DNA of 38,034 bases from an uncultured Oscillospiraceae bacterium (GCA_910578505.1 CAJTPV010000030.1:1-38034); one strand, 5' to 3'; shown: positions 1 to 6,927, numbered from the stretch's first letter. Notes: a model not told the origin generated them from the sequence alone. Numbers and translations: made by a program.

Positions 1-113
1 AAACTAAAAGTATACCGGACAATTCTATGGACACTGTGCAATAGGGGAGTTTTTTATTATATACCCTTGCGTCGATTCTTGTCAATTTCTGTGGGCAGAA
101 TTCTGGGCAGTTT
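1..113. other. AT-rich flank without a recognised feature
   Basis: AT-rich sequence downstream of the leftward XRE gene. I see no convincing ORF, terminator or repeat. It may continue a feature that lies outside the window. Confidence 0.4.
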
Positions 114-350
114 TTAGTCGAACTTCAGAAGCTGGTAAGGCTCTATCTCTAAAGCGGCTGCAATTTGATACAGAGCGCGCAGTGAAACAGGGCATGCAGT
201 TGTGGATTCCAGATGAGATATTGTTGAATAGCTTAAATTACATTTCTCTGCCAGCTGCTCCTGGCTTAAATCCATTTTCTTTCGAAAAAATTGAATTCGG
301 AATCCTATATTTTTAAGAAATTGTGCTTCCTCTTTTGTATATTCGCGCAT
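114..350 (-). CDS. Small XRE-family HTH regulator
   Basis: A 78-residue protein that is essentially one Cro/C1-type helix-turn-helix domain. The pattern FRKKMDLSQEQLAEKCNLS followed by STISHLES is the usual helix 2-turn-helix 3 arrangement, and the end (ALEIEPYQLLKFD) is typical of the fifth helix. There is no effector domain, so it should act as a dimeric DNA-binding repressor. A GAAGGA SD lies about 8 nt before the ATG. It diverges from the small gene at 518, so the 351-517 gap may hold a shared regulatory region. Its targets are unknown. Confidence 0.85.
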   Translation of the reverse strand: MREYTKEEAQFLKNIGFRIQFFRKKMDLSQEQLAEKCNLSYSTISHLESTTACPVSLRALYQIAAALEIEPYQLLKFD

Positions 351-434
351 TTCTACAATCCTTCACTCTTTCAGATTTACATAAATCATACATTCAATCG
401 GTAGTGCATTTGTACGCTATATTTTTAGAAAATA

Positions 435-463
435 TTGTAGAAATAATGCAAGCATGATAAAAT
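435..463 (+). promoter_or_regulatory. Possible promoter for the gene at 518
   Basis: TTGTAG, 17 bp, TAAAAT. The -10 is good and the -35 is weak. It sits between the divergent XRE gene and the small gene at 518. Confidence 0.4.
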
Positions 464-517
464 AGAGGGGTGACATGAAAAACACAAAAAATTTTGAAGG
501 GAAAGGGGCACACTTAT

Positions 518-697
518 ATGCCAAACTATCAAAGGCTCTACACCACGCTATTCAACCGTGTGGAGGACGTCATGACCTACATCAACGATGCCATCGTTCT
601 GAAGGAAGCCTATGACTGGGACCACACCCGTGCAGTCATGCTGAAGCTGCAGGCCGCCCTGCAGGAATGCGGGGACATCTATACAGATGCAGAATAA
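518..697 (+). CDS. Unknown ~60-residue acidic protein, copy A
   Basis: A 59-residue protein of unknown function, nearly identical to the product at 2720-2902 (shared core VEDVMTYIND and WDHTRAVMLKLQAALQEC). It looks all-helical and acidic, with no signal peptide or TM segment. I chose the ATG at 518, preceded by GGGAAAGGGG; an in-frame TTG at 494 would add eight residues. A different-frame ATG at 475 also has an SD-like GAGGGG, but that frame is not conserved in copy B, which supports the frame given here. The stop codon runs directly into a strong terminator. Confidence 0.7.
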   Translation: MPNYQRLYTTLFNRVEDVMTYINDAIVLKEAYDWDHTRAVMLKLQAALQECGDIYTDAE

Positions 698-741
698 AAA
701 CACCCCCGGACCGGCCCAAAGAGTCAGTCCGGGGGTGTTTT
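697..741 (+). terminator. Intrinsic terminator T1
   Basis: A 15-bp perfect stem (697-711 with 727-741) of the form AAAACACCCCCGGAC / GTCCGGGGGTGTTTT, ending in T residues. The same terminator with small changes recurs at 2155 and 2901. T1 and T2 also share about 20 bp of sequence beyond the stem. Confidence 0.9.
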
Positions 742-798
742 ACATGATAATGCCCCGGTTTCTGCGAAATTTATAGGGTAAACCCCCGTTTCGTCATC

Positions 799-827
799 TT
801 GACAAACCTTGACGCAGAATGTATAAT
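799..827 (+). promoter_or_regulatory. Consensus sigma-A promoter for the Dcd-like operon
   Basis: TTGACA, 17 bp, TATAAT is a perfect match to consensus. Start of transcription would be near 834, leaving a leader of about 58 nt before the ATG at 892. The perfect match suggests strong or tightly repressed expression. Confidence 0.85.
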
Positions 828-891
828 ACAAAGTTGTTAATGCATCTACACACCATTTATTGCATGAAAAAATACGGAAGGGGAGAGGCTA

Positions 892-1512
892 ATGATTCTC
901 AGCGATAAGGAGATCAGAAAATACATTCAAAATACAAATACGCCTATGATTGATCCTTTTTCAGAGGATCATCTCCAGGCCGCTTCTTATGATATCAGCA
1001 TGTCTGGCCGTATCTCCGTATTAAAACGAATCGGACGCATGATCGATCCGGCTGACGGACGGGACCTGAATGAGATGTACGAGAATATTAAAATCGGCAG
1101 TGACGGATACATGTTCTCTCCTGGGGAATATCTCTTGGCAGAGCTGGCGGAAAAGGTTAAAATTCCAAGTAATCTTGTTGCCCACATCCGTCCCAGGACT
1201 CGCTTTACCAGAGCCGGTATCCTGATTGCCGATCAGCACTGTAATCCTACTTACGAAGGACGTCTGTATATCGGTATGTGCAACGCCGGGCCCAATACGC
1301 TCCTCCTCAGACCGGGACTCATCATTGCACAGTTCGTTTTTGAGCCGCTCTCCTCCACTCCCAGTGAGATCCTTTGGTATGAGAACAAAAAGAATGCCGC
1401 CTTTCATCAGGAATCTTCTTTCCGCGGCGCAAAGTTCGCAGAGGCCGGCTGGTCAGAGGCGGGGAAGAAATTGTACCATGATGTGATAGCTTCGTTAGAA
1501 AAAGGGGAGTAA
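892..1512 (+). CDS. Divergent dCTP deaminase/dUTPase-family protein, probably non-catalytic
   Basis: A 206-residue protein with the dCTP deaminase fold pattern: ASYDISMSG at 31-38, FSPGEYLLAELAEKVKIP at 75-92, RPRTRFTRAG at 100-109 in place of the phosphate-binding R-S-S-x-x-R-x-G loop, and RPGLIIAQFVFEPL at 140-153. In Dcd enzymes the beta strand after the D-P-G-x-x-G turn carries the catalytic Glu; here the aligned segment is NPTYEGRLYIGMCN, with Gly128 at the Glu position and Asn118 at the usual Asp. By established Dcd chemistry this should abolish deamination, so nucleotide binding or sensing is a reasonable inference. It is first in a three-gene operon with short spacings. A separate dUTPase is encoded at 5588. 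The family call is firm; loss of activity rests on a hand alignment. Confidence 0.75.
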   Translation: MILSDKEIRKYIQNTNTPMIDPFSEDHLQAASYDISMSGRISVLKRIGRMIDPADGRDLNEMYENIKIGSDGYMFSPGEYLLAELAEKVKIPSNLVAHIRPRTRFTRAGILIADQHCNPTYEGRLYIGMCNAGPNTLLLRPGLIIAQFVFEPLSSTPSEILWYENKKNAAFHQESSFRGAKFAEAGWSEAGKKLYHDVIASLEKGE

Positions 1513-1514
1513 CA

Positions 1515-1904
1515 GTGGCTCAAAATCAGCTTGATACAGTTATAGCATACTATGTTCGACATAAGTTCCGGTGCGATGTTCCAAATGAGGATGAATTTGG
1601 TGAAATTGTAGAAGCCATTAAAACCAATATACTGGAGGAGGCACTGCCCCAGATATCGGAAAAGAAGTTATCGGAAGCCAGAGAGAAGGTTGAAGAAGAG
1701 GCCAGGCAGTATAAGAAACAATTGCTGCAAAAAGTCAGGATTTCCCTGATCGTTGAGACGATTTTTATCGCTTTCTTAGTTGGTATCGTGGTCAACCAGG
1801 TTACCAATTTAATCCCAAAGCAACACTGGCGGCTTGCAATTATCATTTCAATGGGTCTCTGCGTGTTCATGGTAATACTTGCAACGGTGGAGCCAAAGGA
1901 GTAA
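1515..1904 (+). CDS. Two-TM membrane protein with a cytoplasmic helical N-terminus
   Basis: A 129-residue protein of unknown family. Residues 1-74 are charged and helical with coiled-coil character (EKKLSEAREKVEEEARQYKK). Two hydrophobic segments follow, about 76-96 and 106-124, joined by a short polar loop, so both termini should be cytoplasmic. The GTG start is 3 nt after the upstream stop and has GGGGAG at good spacing. Co-expression with a nucleotide-binding-fold protein upstream makes a sensor plus membrane-effector pair conceivable, but that is inference only. Confidence 0.7.
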   Translation: MAQNQLDTVIAYYVRHKFRCDVPNEDEFGEIVEAIKTNILEEALPQISEKKLSEAREKVEEEARQYKKQLLQKVRISLIVETIFIAFLVGIVVNQVTNLIPKQHWRLAIIISMGLCVFMVILATVEPKE

Positions 1905-1906
1905 AA

Positions 1907-2146
1907 ATGGATGACAAAGGGCGAGAGGTTTTTGCGGGACGCTGTTACCGGCACTTCAAAGGCAACTTGTATCAGGTGATTGGAATTGCCACACATACGG
2001 AAACAGAGGAGAAAATGGTCGTGTATCAGGCGCAGTATGGCGAACGGCAGTTGTTTGTCCGCCCATATGAGATGTTTATTGAAGAAATAGACAGCCAAAA
2101 ACACCCGGAGGCCACGCAGCAGCACAGATTTGAGCTTGTAGATTGA
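1907..2146 (+). CDS. DUF1653 family protein
   Basis: A 79-residue protein with the hallmark DUF1653 pattern CYRHFKGNLYQVIGIATHTE, then VVYQAQYG and VRPYEMFIEEI at residues 11-62. The family is a small beta-rich domain of unknown biochemical role. The ATG is 2 nt after the previous stop and AAGGAG lies within the end of that gene, so translation is probably coupled. It is the last gene of the operon and is followed by terminator T2. Confidence 0.85.
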   Translation: MDDKGREVFAGRCYRHFKGNLYQVIGIATHTETEEKMVVYQAQYGERQLFVRPYEMFIEEIDSQKHPEATQQHRFELVD

Positions 2147-2154
2147 GAAGGAAG

Positions 2155-2203
2155 AAAACACACTCCCGGACCGGCCCAAAGAGCCAGTCCGGGAGTGTTT
2201 TAC
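2155..2203 (+). terminator. Intrinsic terminator T2
   Basis: CACTCCCGGAC (2161-2171) pairs with GTCCGGGAGTG (2187-2197), followed by TTTTA. It is a near copy of T1, and the sequence beyond the stem (ACATGATAATGC and CCGGTTTCT) is also shared with T1, so the operon 742-2154 lies between two direct repeats. Confidence 0.9.
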
Positions 2204-2249
2204 ATGATAATGCGCCGGTTTCTACCATAAGCATCCCCCCCTGTGATGG

Positions 2250-2343
2250 GGGACCAACCGCCTGCCTCTTGTGCAGCGTACCCTTCTGACCGCCCTGGCT
2301 GGGCGGTTTTTTCATTCTACGCCTTTCTGCTGCATTTTGTCAA
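2250..2343 (-). repeat. Decayed solo copy of the 6.7-7.7 kb toxin-antitoxin leader
   Basis: Read on the minus strand this segment has TTGACA (2343-2338), 18 bp, TAGAAT (2319-2314), an A-run, a hairpin ACCGCCC/GGGCGGT (2307-2289), then CAGAAGG, GGCGGTTGG and a C-rich/G-rich stem before ATG. This order matches the sense leader of the array at 6680-7755. The hairpin arms differ from the array copies but still pair. No 28-codon peptide follows; the reading frame runs into terminator T2. On the plus strand the hairpin followed by TTTTTT can act as a second terminator for the upstream operon. Confidence 0.65.
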
Positions 2344-2392
2344 TTTTTGCCCAAAAGCTTTTGGCAAGCCTTTGGGCAGACAGCAGTCATTT

Positions 2393-2605
2393 TCAAATAG
2401 AACGCGAATCTTCCAAATCCTCTTGCGAAATCTTTCCCCGCTCCTTTTCAAATCGCAAAATATGCTGCTTGATCGCCTGGTTGATCTCGCTGTTCCGGCT
2501 CCGGCCATTCGCTTCTGCAATATAGTCCAGCTTTTCTACGCTCTCCCGATTGACCCGAAGGGTAAACGCCAGATTATCTGTCCTTTTCTTTTTCAACTGC
2601 AACAC
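2393..2605 (-). CDS. Small ribbon-helix-helix DNA-binding protein
   Basis: A 70-residue protein with an Arc/MetJ-like layout: beta strand LAFTLRVN (about 12-19), helix RESVEKLDYIAEANG, then SRNSEINQAIKQHILRFEKE as the second helix. Such proteins bind DNA as dimers and often act as antitoxins or plasmid copy and transfer repressors. The GTG at 2605 is used; a TTG three codons later could also serve because the upstream AGAGG is close. A possible promoter TTTACA-16-TAATAT lies upstream. No toxin partner is visible beside it. Confidence 0.7.
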   Translation of the reverse strand: MLQLKKKRTDNLAFTLRVNRESVEKLDYIAEANGRSRNSEINQAIKQHILRFEKERGKISQEDLEDSRSI

Positions 2606-2719
2606 CTGCCTCTTGACATATTATTAGCAGATGTGGTACTGTAAAGTAATTGAAGTGGTATCACAATAGGACCAGTTTTTATTGTAAATAATGGAAACAT
2701 TTACAGGAGGGGGCCAATT

Positions 2720-2902
2720 TTGTCTAATCTTTATCAAAAGCTCTACGCCACACTATTTAACCATGTGGAAGACGTCATGACCTACATCAATGATGACATC
2801 GTTCTCAAGGAGGCCTATGACTGGGACCACACCCGCGCAGTCATGCTGAAGCTGCAGGCCGCCCTGCAGGAATGCGAGGACATCTATACAGATGCAGAAT
2901 AA
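2720..2902 (+). CDS. Unknown ~60-residue acidic protein, copy B
   Basis: A 60-residue paralogue of the 518-697 product, differing at only a few positions in the first third and at D/A and E/G changes later. It starts at TTG 2720 behind a strong AGGAGGGGG. It is again followed at once by a terminator of the same family, so gene plus terminator form a duplicated module flanking the Dcd-like operon. Function is unknown. Confidence 0.75.
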   Translation: MSNLYQKLYATLFNHVEDVMTYINDDIVLKEAYDWDHTRAVMLKLQAALQECEDIYTDAE

Positions 2903-2947
2903 AAACACCCCCGGACCGGCCCAAAGAGCCAGTCCGGGAGTGTTTTA
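2901..2947 (+). terminator. Intrinsic terminator T3, hybrid of T1 and T2
   Basis: The left arm has the T1 form (CACCCCCGGAC) while the loop (GAGCC) and right arm (GTCCGGGAGTG) have the T2 form, leaving one C-A mismatch in the stem. A TTTTA tail follows. Confidence 0.85.
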
Positions 2948-2999
2948 TCCGGCAGCGTCCTGTTTTTGAAAAATTCACTTTTCATTTATCGATTCCCAA

Positions 3000-3027
3000 T
3001 TGCTTTTCCGGGAGAATCTGTTATACT
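3000..3027 (+). promoter_or_regulatory. Probable promoter for zapA and downstream genes
   Basis: TTGCTT, 16 bp, TATACT, about 70 nt before the zapA ATG. The -10 is good and the -35 is partial. Confidence 0.45.
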
Positions 3028-3097
3028 CTATTATGAATTGGTTTGTACTGTTTGCTATAGAGTGACGATTGGGCGAGAGAAAGAAGGAGGACGCAAG

Positions 3098-3433
3098 ATG
3101 GCGAATCGTATTACAGTAAGCATCTGCGGCGAGGAATATACCCTGCTGGCGGAGGAAAATCCCTCCTATATGCAGAAGGTGGCCGCTCTGGTGGACGCAA
3201 AAATGAGCGAGATCATGAGCGCCGGACGAGTCAGCCGGATGGACGCCGCCGTCCTGGCCGCTGCAAATATGGCGGATGAGATGCTCAAGCAGCAGGGCAG
3301 CACGGAGAACCTCCGCCGTCAGCTGAAGGGATATCTGGACGACGCCAACAAGGCGAAAAGCGAACTGAGCGAGTGCAAGCGGGAAATCTTCAAGCTGCAG
3401 CAGCAGCTGGAGAAGAAGAGGAAGGACGACTGA
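3098..3433 (+). CDS. zapA: Cell division protein ZapA
   Basis: A 111-residue protein. ZapA binds FtsZ in the cytoplasm and promotes bundling of Z-ring filaments. The N-terminal domain (VSICGEEYTLLAEENPSYMQKVAALVD, in parts at 7-33) is typical, and residues from about 70 onward form a long coiled coil rich in Lys and Glu. The length fits the family. A longer upstream frame exists, but the ATG at 3098 has AAGGAGG 7 nt upstream. The stop overlaps the next start (TGATG), so it is translationally coupled to the U32 gene, an arrangement common in Clostridia. Confidence 0.9.
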   Translation: MANRITVSICGEEYTLLAEENPSYMQKVAALVDAKMSEIMSAGRVSRMDAAVLAAANMADEMLKQQGSTENLRRQLKGYLDDANKAKSELSECKREIFKLQQQLEKKRKDD

Positions 3434-5529
3434 TGCTGGAGCTGTTGGCCCCTGCCGGACATTGGGAGGCGATGACCGCCGCCGTGCAGAACGGCGCGGA
3501 CGCAGTCTATCTGGGCTGCGGCGATTGGAACGCCCGGCGGGGTGCGCGGAATTTCTCTCCGGAGGAGCTGCCGCAGGCGGTGCGCTACTGCCACCTGCGG
3601 GGGGCAAAGGTGTATCTGACGCTGAACATACTGCTTGCAGACCGGGAGCTGCCGGAGGCGGAGAAGATGCTCCGGCTGGCCTCCCGGTGGGGCGTGGACG
3701 CGGTGATTGTACAGGACTGGGGCGCCGCGGCCCTGGCCAGGGAGGTCGTGCCGGACCTGCCCCTCCACGGCAGCACACAGATGACCATACACTCCCTGGC
3801 CGGCGCGGCGGCGGCCGCAGAGCTGGGGATGCGGTGCGTCGTGCTGGGCCGGGAGCTGGACCGGGAAAACGTCCGGCACATCTGCCGGCTCAGCCCGGTC
3901 CCCATCGAGGTATTCGGCCACGGCGCTCTCTGCATGTGCTGGTCCGGTCAGTGCGCCATGAGCGCCATGATCGGCGAGCGCAGCGGCAACCGGGGCCTGT
4001 GCGCCCAGCCCTGCCGCCTGCCCTACAGTCTGGACGGCGGGAAAACCGGCAGGCCCCTGAGCCTGAAGGACGTCAGCCTGGCCCGGCATATCCCGGAGCT
4101 GACGGAGATGGGCGTATCCGTGCTGAAGCTGGAGGGCCGGATGAAGCGCCCGGAGTACGTGGCCGTAGTGACCGGGATATACGCCCGGCTGATTCGGGAA
4201 AACCGCGCCCCCACCGGGGAGGAGGAGCGGCAGCTGGCGGAGGCCTTCTCCAGGGACGGCTTTACGGACGGCTACTGGCAGGGCAGCATCGGGCGGCATA
4301 TGTTCGGCATGCGGCGCGAAAACGCCCCGGAGCCTGTGGAGCTGTTCCGGGCGGCAAAAGCCGGTTATGAGCGGGAAAATACCCGGCGCGTGCCGGTGGC
4401 GCTGTCAGCGGCAATCCGGGCGGGCTGCCCGGCGGAGCTGCAGGCCGCGGATAGGGACGGGCATACCGTCCGCGTGGAGGGACCGGTCCCGGAGAAGGCC
4501 CGCACGCGGGCCCTGACGGCGGAGGAGCTGAAAAGCCGTCTGGAGAAAACAGGCGGTACAGTTTTTTGTGTTGATTACACCGATATAATCGTAGAGGACG
4601 GACTGTCCCTTCCGGCCAGCGCGGTCAACGGACTGCGGCGGGAGGCGCTGGAGGCTCTGGAACAGCTGCGCACCGCGCCGCCGGAGCGGCGGGAGAGGGA
4701 GGCGGCTCCCCCGGAAACCGGGGCGGAGGGGCCGAGAGAGTTTTCCTATACGGTCTCCCTGTCCCAGTCCTGCCAGCTGACGGAGAGCCTGATGGCGCTG
4801 CGGCCCAGTGTGGTCTATGTGCCTGTGGAGCGGATAGGGGATTTCCACCTGTCGCCCCACGTGGAGCGGGGGGGCGTATTCTGCGCCGCGCTGCCCCGCA
4901 TTTGTAAGGATTCAGAGCTGCCGGCGCTGCGGGCCATGCTGGATGAGGCGCGGAAAAAGGGCTGTACCGCCGTGGCGGTGCAGAACATCGGACAGCTGGA
5001 GCTGGCCCGCGGGTCGGGGCTGGCTATCCGGGGGGACTTTGGGCTGAATGTGTTCAACAGCCGCGCCCTTCAGGAGCTGAAAAGCTGGGGGCTGTCCAGC
5101 GCGACGGTGTCCTTCGAGCTGCGCCACCAACAGATCCGTGATTTGGTGAAGCCGCTGCCCTGCGAGGCCATTGTCTACGGACGCCTGCCGCTGATGATTA
5201 CGGAGAACTGTCTGGTCAGCAACGCTCTGTCCTGCAAATCCCGGGACCTGCGGGGGGCCTGCCGGAGCGGCCACCATCTGCGGGACAGGCGGGGGGAGAG
5301 GTTCCCGGTGCTGTCCGTGTTCGGCTGCCGGAGCGAGATTCAGAACAGCAAGACCCTGTTCCTGGCCGGTCATACGGAATACCGGCAGTGCGGCCTGACC
5401 TATGGGCGGTTGCGGTTTACGACGGAATCGCCGGAGCAGTGCGCGGCTGTTTTCCGCCGCTATCTGGGGGAGCCCGGAGAGACGCCGGAGGACTTTACCA
5501 GAGGGCTTTTTTACCGGGGTGTGGACTAG
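3433..5529 (+). CDS. U32 family peptidase-like protein (RlhA/TrhP type)
   Basis: A 698-residue protein starting at the ATG that overlaps the zapA stop. The N-terminus (ELLAPAGHWEAMTAAVQNGA, ADAVYLG) is the U32 TIM-barrel start, and EVFGHGALCMCWSGQCAMS at 159-177 followed by GNRGLCAQPCR is the family signature with clustered cysteines that may hold a metal or Fe-S site. Long U32 proteins of this size include the E. coli factor needed for 23S rRNA C2501 hydroxylation; shorter relatives act on tRNA U34. RNA hydroxylation is therefore more likely than proteolysis, but the exact target is not decided by sequence. It lies in an operon-like run with zapA. Confidence 0.85.
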   Translation: MLELLAPAGHWEAMTAAVQNGADAVYLGCGDWNARRGARNFSPEELPQAVRYCHLRGAKVYLTLNILLADRELPEAEKMLRLASRWGVDAVIVQDWGAAALAREVVPDLPLHGSTQMTIHSLAGAAAAAELGMRCVVLGRELDRENVRHICRLSPVPIEVFGHGALCMCWSGQCAMSAMIGERSGNRGLCAQPCRLPYSLDGGKTGRPLSLKDVSLARHIPELTEMGVSVLKLEGRMKRPEYVAVVTGIYARLIRENRAPTGEEERQLAEAFSRDGFTDGYWQGSIGRHMFGMRRENAPEPVELFRAAKAGYERENTRRVPVALSAAIRAGCPAELQAADRDGHTVRVEGPVPEKARTRALTAEELKSRLEKTGGTVFCVDYTDIIVEDGLSLPASAVNGLRREALEALEQLRTAPPERREREAAPPETGAEGPREFSYTVSLSQSCQLTESLMALRPSVVYVPVERIGDFHLSPHVERGGVFCAALPRICKDSELPALRAMLDEARKKGCTAVAVQNIGQLELARGSGLAIRGDFGLNVFNSRALQELKSWGLSSATVSFELRHQQIRDLVKPLPCEAIVYGRLPLMITENCLVSNALSCKSRDLRGACRSGHHLRDRRGERFPVLSVFGCRSEIQNSKTLFLAGHTEYRQCGLTYGRLRFTTESPEQCAAVFRRYLGEPGETPEDFTRGLFYRGVD

Positions 5530-5587
5530 AACAATAAAAATTTGTATTTTTGCATGGATACTATACGAACAGTAGAGGAATATTGTC

Positions 5588-6034
5588 ATGAAACTGCAAG
5601 TAAAAGCGCTGTCGCCGAAAATTGGGACAGCCATACCGTTTCCCTATTATGCAACGGCGGGGGCGGCTGCGTTGGACCTCCACGCCTGTATTGACGCGCC
5701 GGTCACAATACTGGCCGGAGCGCAGGTGGTAATCCCCACCGGGATCGCGGTGGCCATTCCGGACCACTACGTGGGCATAGTTGCCGTGCGCAGCAGTATG
5801 GGCGTGCGAAACGGCATATCGCTTTCCAACGGTATCGGCGTGATCGACGCGGACTACCGGGGCCCGCTGGGGGTGGGGCTGCGCAACAATCAGGGGGACC
5901 CCTATACCATCCAGCCGGGGGACCGGGTCGCACAGCTGCTGGTGGTACCGGTAGCCTGCCCGGAGATCGAGATCGTGGATGAGCTGCCCCCCACGGAGCG
6001 GGGCGAGGGCGGCTTCGGTTCTACAGGGACCTGA
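5588..6034 (+). CDS. dut: dUTPase
   Basis: A 148-residue trimeric-type deoxyuridine triphosphatase, which hydrolyses dUTP to dUMP and diphosphate, supplying dTMP synthesis and keeping uracil out of DNA. All five motifs are present: AGAAALDLHA (24-33), RSSMGVRNGISL (68-79), GIGVIDADYRG (82-92, Asp87 for the nucleophilic water and deoxyribose), PGDRVAQLLVV (110-120) and the flexible C-terminal RGEGGFGSTG (138-147). Length and motif order are canonical, so it should be active, unlike the Dcd-like protein at 892. The ATG has GAGGAA upstream. Confidence 0.95.
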   Translation: MKLQVKALSPKIGTAIPFPYYATAGAAALDLHACIDAPVTILAGAQVVIPTGIAVAIPDHYVGIVAVRSSMGVRNGISLSNGIGVIDADYRGPLGVGLRNNQGDPYTIQPGDRVAQLLVVPVACPEIEIVDELPPTERGEGGFGSTGT

Positions 6035-6080
6035 GCTTATCGCAAGCAGCAAAATTGATGGTGAATCGAGGGGATGGATT

Positions 6081-6662
6081 ATGCCGCGCGTGATTCTCGC
6101 GTCCCAGTCCCCCCGGCGGCGGCAGCTGCTGGGGCAGATTGGACTGCAAAATTTTGAGGTGCTGTCGCCGGCGGCGGACGAAACCTATGACCGGGCGCTG
6201 ACGCCGGATGAGATTGTAGCTGAACTCTCCCGGAGGAAAGCGGAGGCCGCCGCGGCGCTGGTGGACGACGCCAACGCTGTGATCATTGCCGCGGATACGA
6301 TGGTCTTTCTGGACGACCTGCGGTTAGGGAAGCCCCGCAGCGAGGACGAGGCCTTCCGGATGCTCTCCGCGCTGTCTGGCCGCACCCATCAGGTGCGCAC
6401 CGGCGTGACGGTTGTCCGGGGCGGTCAGTTCGTGACGCGGGTGGAGACGTCGGACGTGACATTCCGTCCGCTCACAGCGGGGGAGATTCGGGCGTATATC
6501 CGGACCGGGGACCCTATGGACAAGGCGGGCGCTTACGGCGTGCAGGGCAAGGCGGCGCTGTTTGTGGAGGGGATCCGGGGGGATTATTTCAATGTGATGG
6601 GTCTGCCCCTGTGCCTGCTGGGCAGGATGCTGGAGCAGTTCCAGGTGGATCTGTTTGCCTGA
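6081..6662 (+). CDS. maf: Maf family nucleotide pyrophosphatase
   Basis: A 193-residue Maf protein, a cytoplasmic house-cleaning pyrophosphatase for dTTP, UTP or modified nucleotides. Motifs are ASQSPRRRQLL (7-17), AADTMV (70-75, catalytic Asp72) and LGKPRSEDEAFRML (82-95). A longer frame begins inside dut, but the ATG at 6081 with AGGGGA upstream gives the canonical MPRVILASQSPRR start. It is the last gene before the tandem 372-bp repeats. Confidence 0.93.
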   Translation: MPRVILASQSPRRRQLLGQIGLQNFEVLSPAADETYDRALTPDEIVAELSRRKAEAAAALVDDANAVIIAADTMVFLDDLRLGKPRSEDEAFRMLSALSGRTHQVRTGVTVVRGGQFVTRVETSDVTFRPLTAGEIRAYIRTGDPMDKAGAYGVQGKAALFVEGIRGDYFNVMGLPLCLLGRMLEQFQVDLFA

Positions 6663-6679
6663 ATCTGTCCGCAGAGGAA

Positions 6680-6708
6680 TTGACAAAGCACAGTGTGTGA
6701 TGTAGAAT
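6680..6708 (+). promoter_or_regulatory. Sense promoter, unit 1
   Basis: TTGACA, 17 bp, TAGAAT. It drives the leader and small peptide of unit 1. Confidence 0.85.
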
Positions 6709-6714
6709 AAAAAA

Positions 6715-6733
6715 ACCGTCCATCCAGGACGGT
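6715..6733 (-). terminator. Leader hairpin / antisense terminator, unit 1
   Basis: ACCGTCC pairs with GGACGGT across a 5-nt loop; on the minus strand it is followed by TTTTTTT. In the sense RNA it is the 5' hairpin. Units 2 and 3 have a compensatory A-T to G-C change at the base pair. Confidence 0.7.
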
Positions 6734-6767
6734 CAGAAGAGCGCACTGTTGTATAAAAGGCGGTTGG

Positions 6768-6808
6768 CTCATTTCCCCTGAGCAGATTTCCAAAAGGGGG
6801 GAGGTGAG
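6768..6808 (+). promoter_or_regulatory. SD-masking stem, unit 1
   Basis: CTCATTTCCCCT (6768-6779) can pair over 12 bp, including G-U pairs, with GGGGGAGGTGAG (6797-6808), which contains the peptide SD. The 17-nt loop is AG- and A-rich. Folded, the message should be translationally silent. Confidence 0.65.
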
Positions 6809-6812
6809 ATGC

Positions 6813-6899
6813 ATGTGGAAAGAACGTCTATGGCGTGTCCTTTTAACGATTGCTTTCGCAGTCTGGACTATGCTGTGTTTGACTACATATGCGTGTTGA
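6813..6899 (+). CDS. 28-residue single-TM peptide, candidate type I toxin, unit 1
   Basis: The ATG at 6813 lies 5-8 nt after GGAGGTGAG. The peptide starts MWKERLWR (net positive) and continues with a hydrophobic stretch of about 17 residues (VLLTIAFAVWTMLCLTT) ending in YAC. This is the general form of membrane-acting type I toxins (Fst, TxpA, BsrG, Ldr classes), although I do not recognise the sequence as any named family. A competing ATG at 6809 in another frame would give a 40-residue peptide without a TM segment, and its SD spacing is too short. The stop codon lies inside the 3' inverted repeat. Confidence 0.65.
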   Translation: MWKERLWRVLLTIAFAVWTMLCLTTYAC

Positions 6900-6927
6900 C
6901 CGCTCGGTCGGTACCCAAGCGGTCAAC
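6895..6927 (+). terminator. 3' inverted repeat of unit 1, possible sense terminator
   Basis: GTTGACCGCT (6895-6904) and AGCGGTCAAC (6918-6927) form a perfect 10-bp stem. No strong T-run follows here (GTAATATGTTGATTT), so termination may be weak. Confidence 0.45.

Noticed and set aside
475..614. ORF starting at ATG 475 overlapping the 518 gene
   Set aside because: It has an SD-like sequence, but the frame is not preserved in the paralogous copy at 2720.
3319..4299. Long minus-strand ORFs opposite zapA and the U32 gene
   Set aside because: Shadow frames in GC-rich coding DNA, with no SD and Pro/Ala/Arg-biased content.
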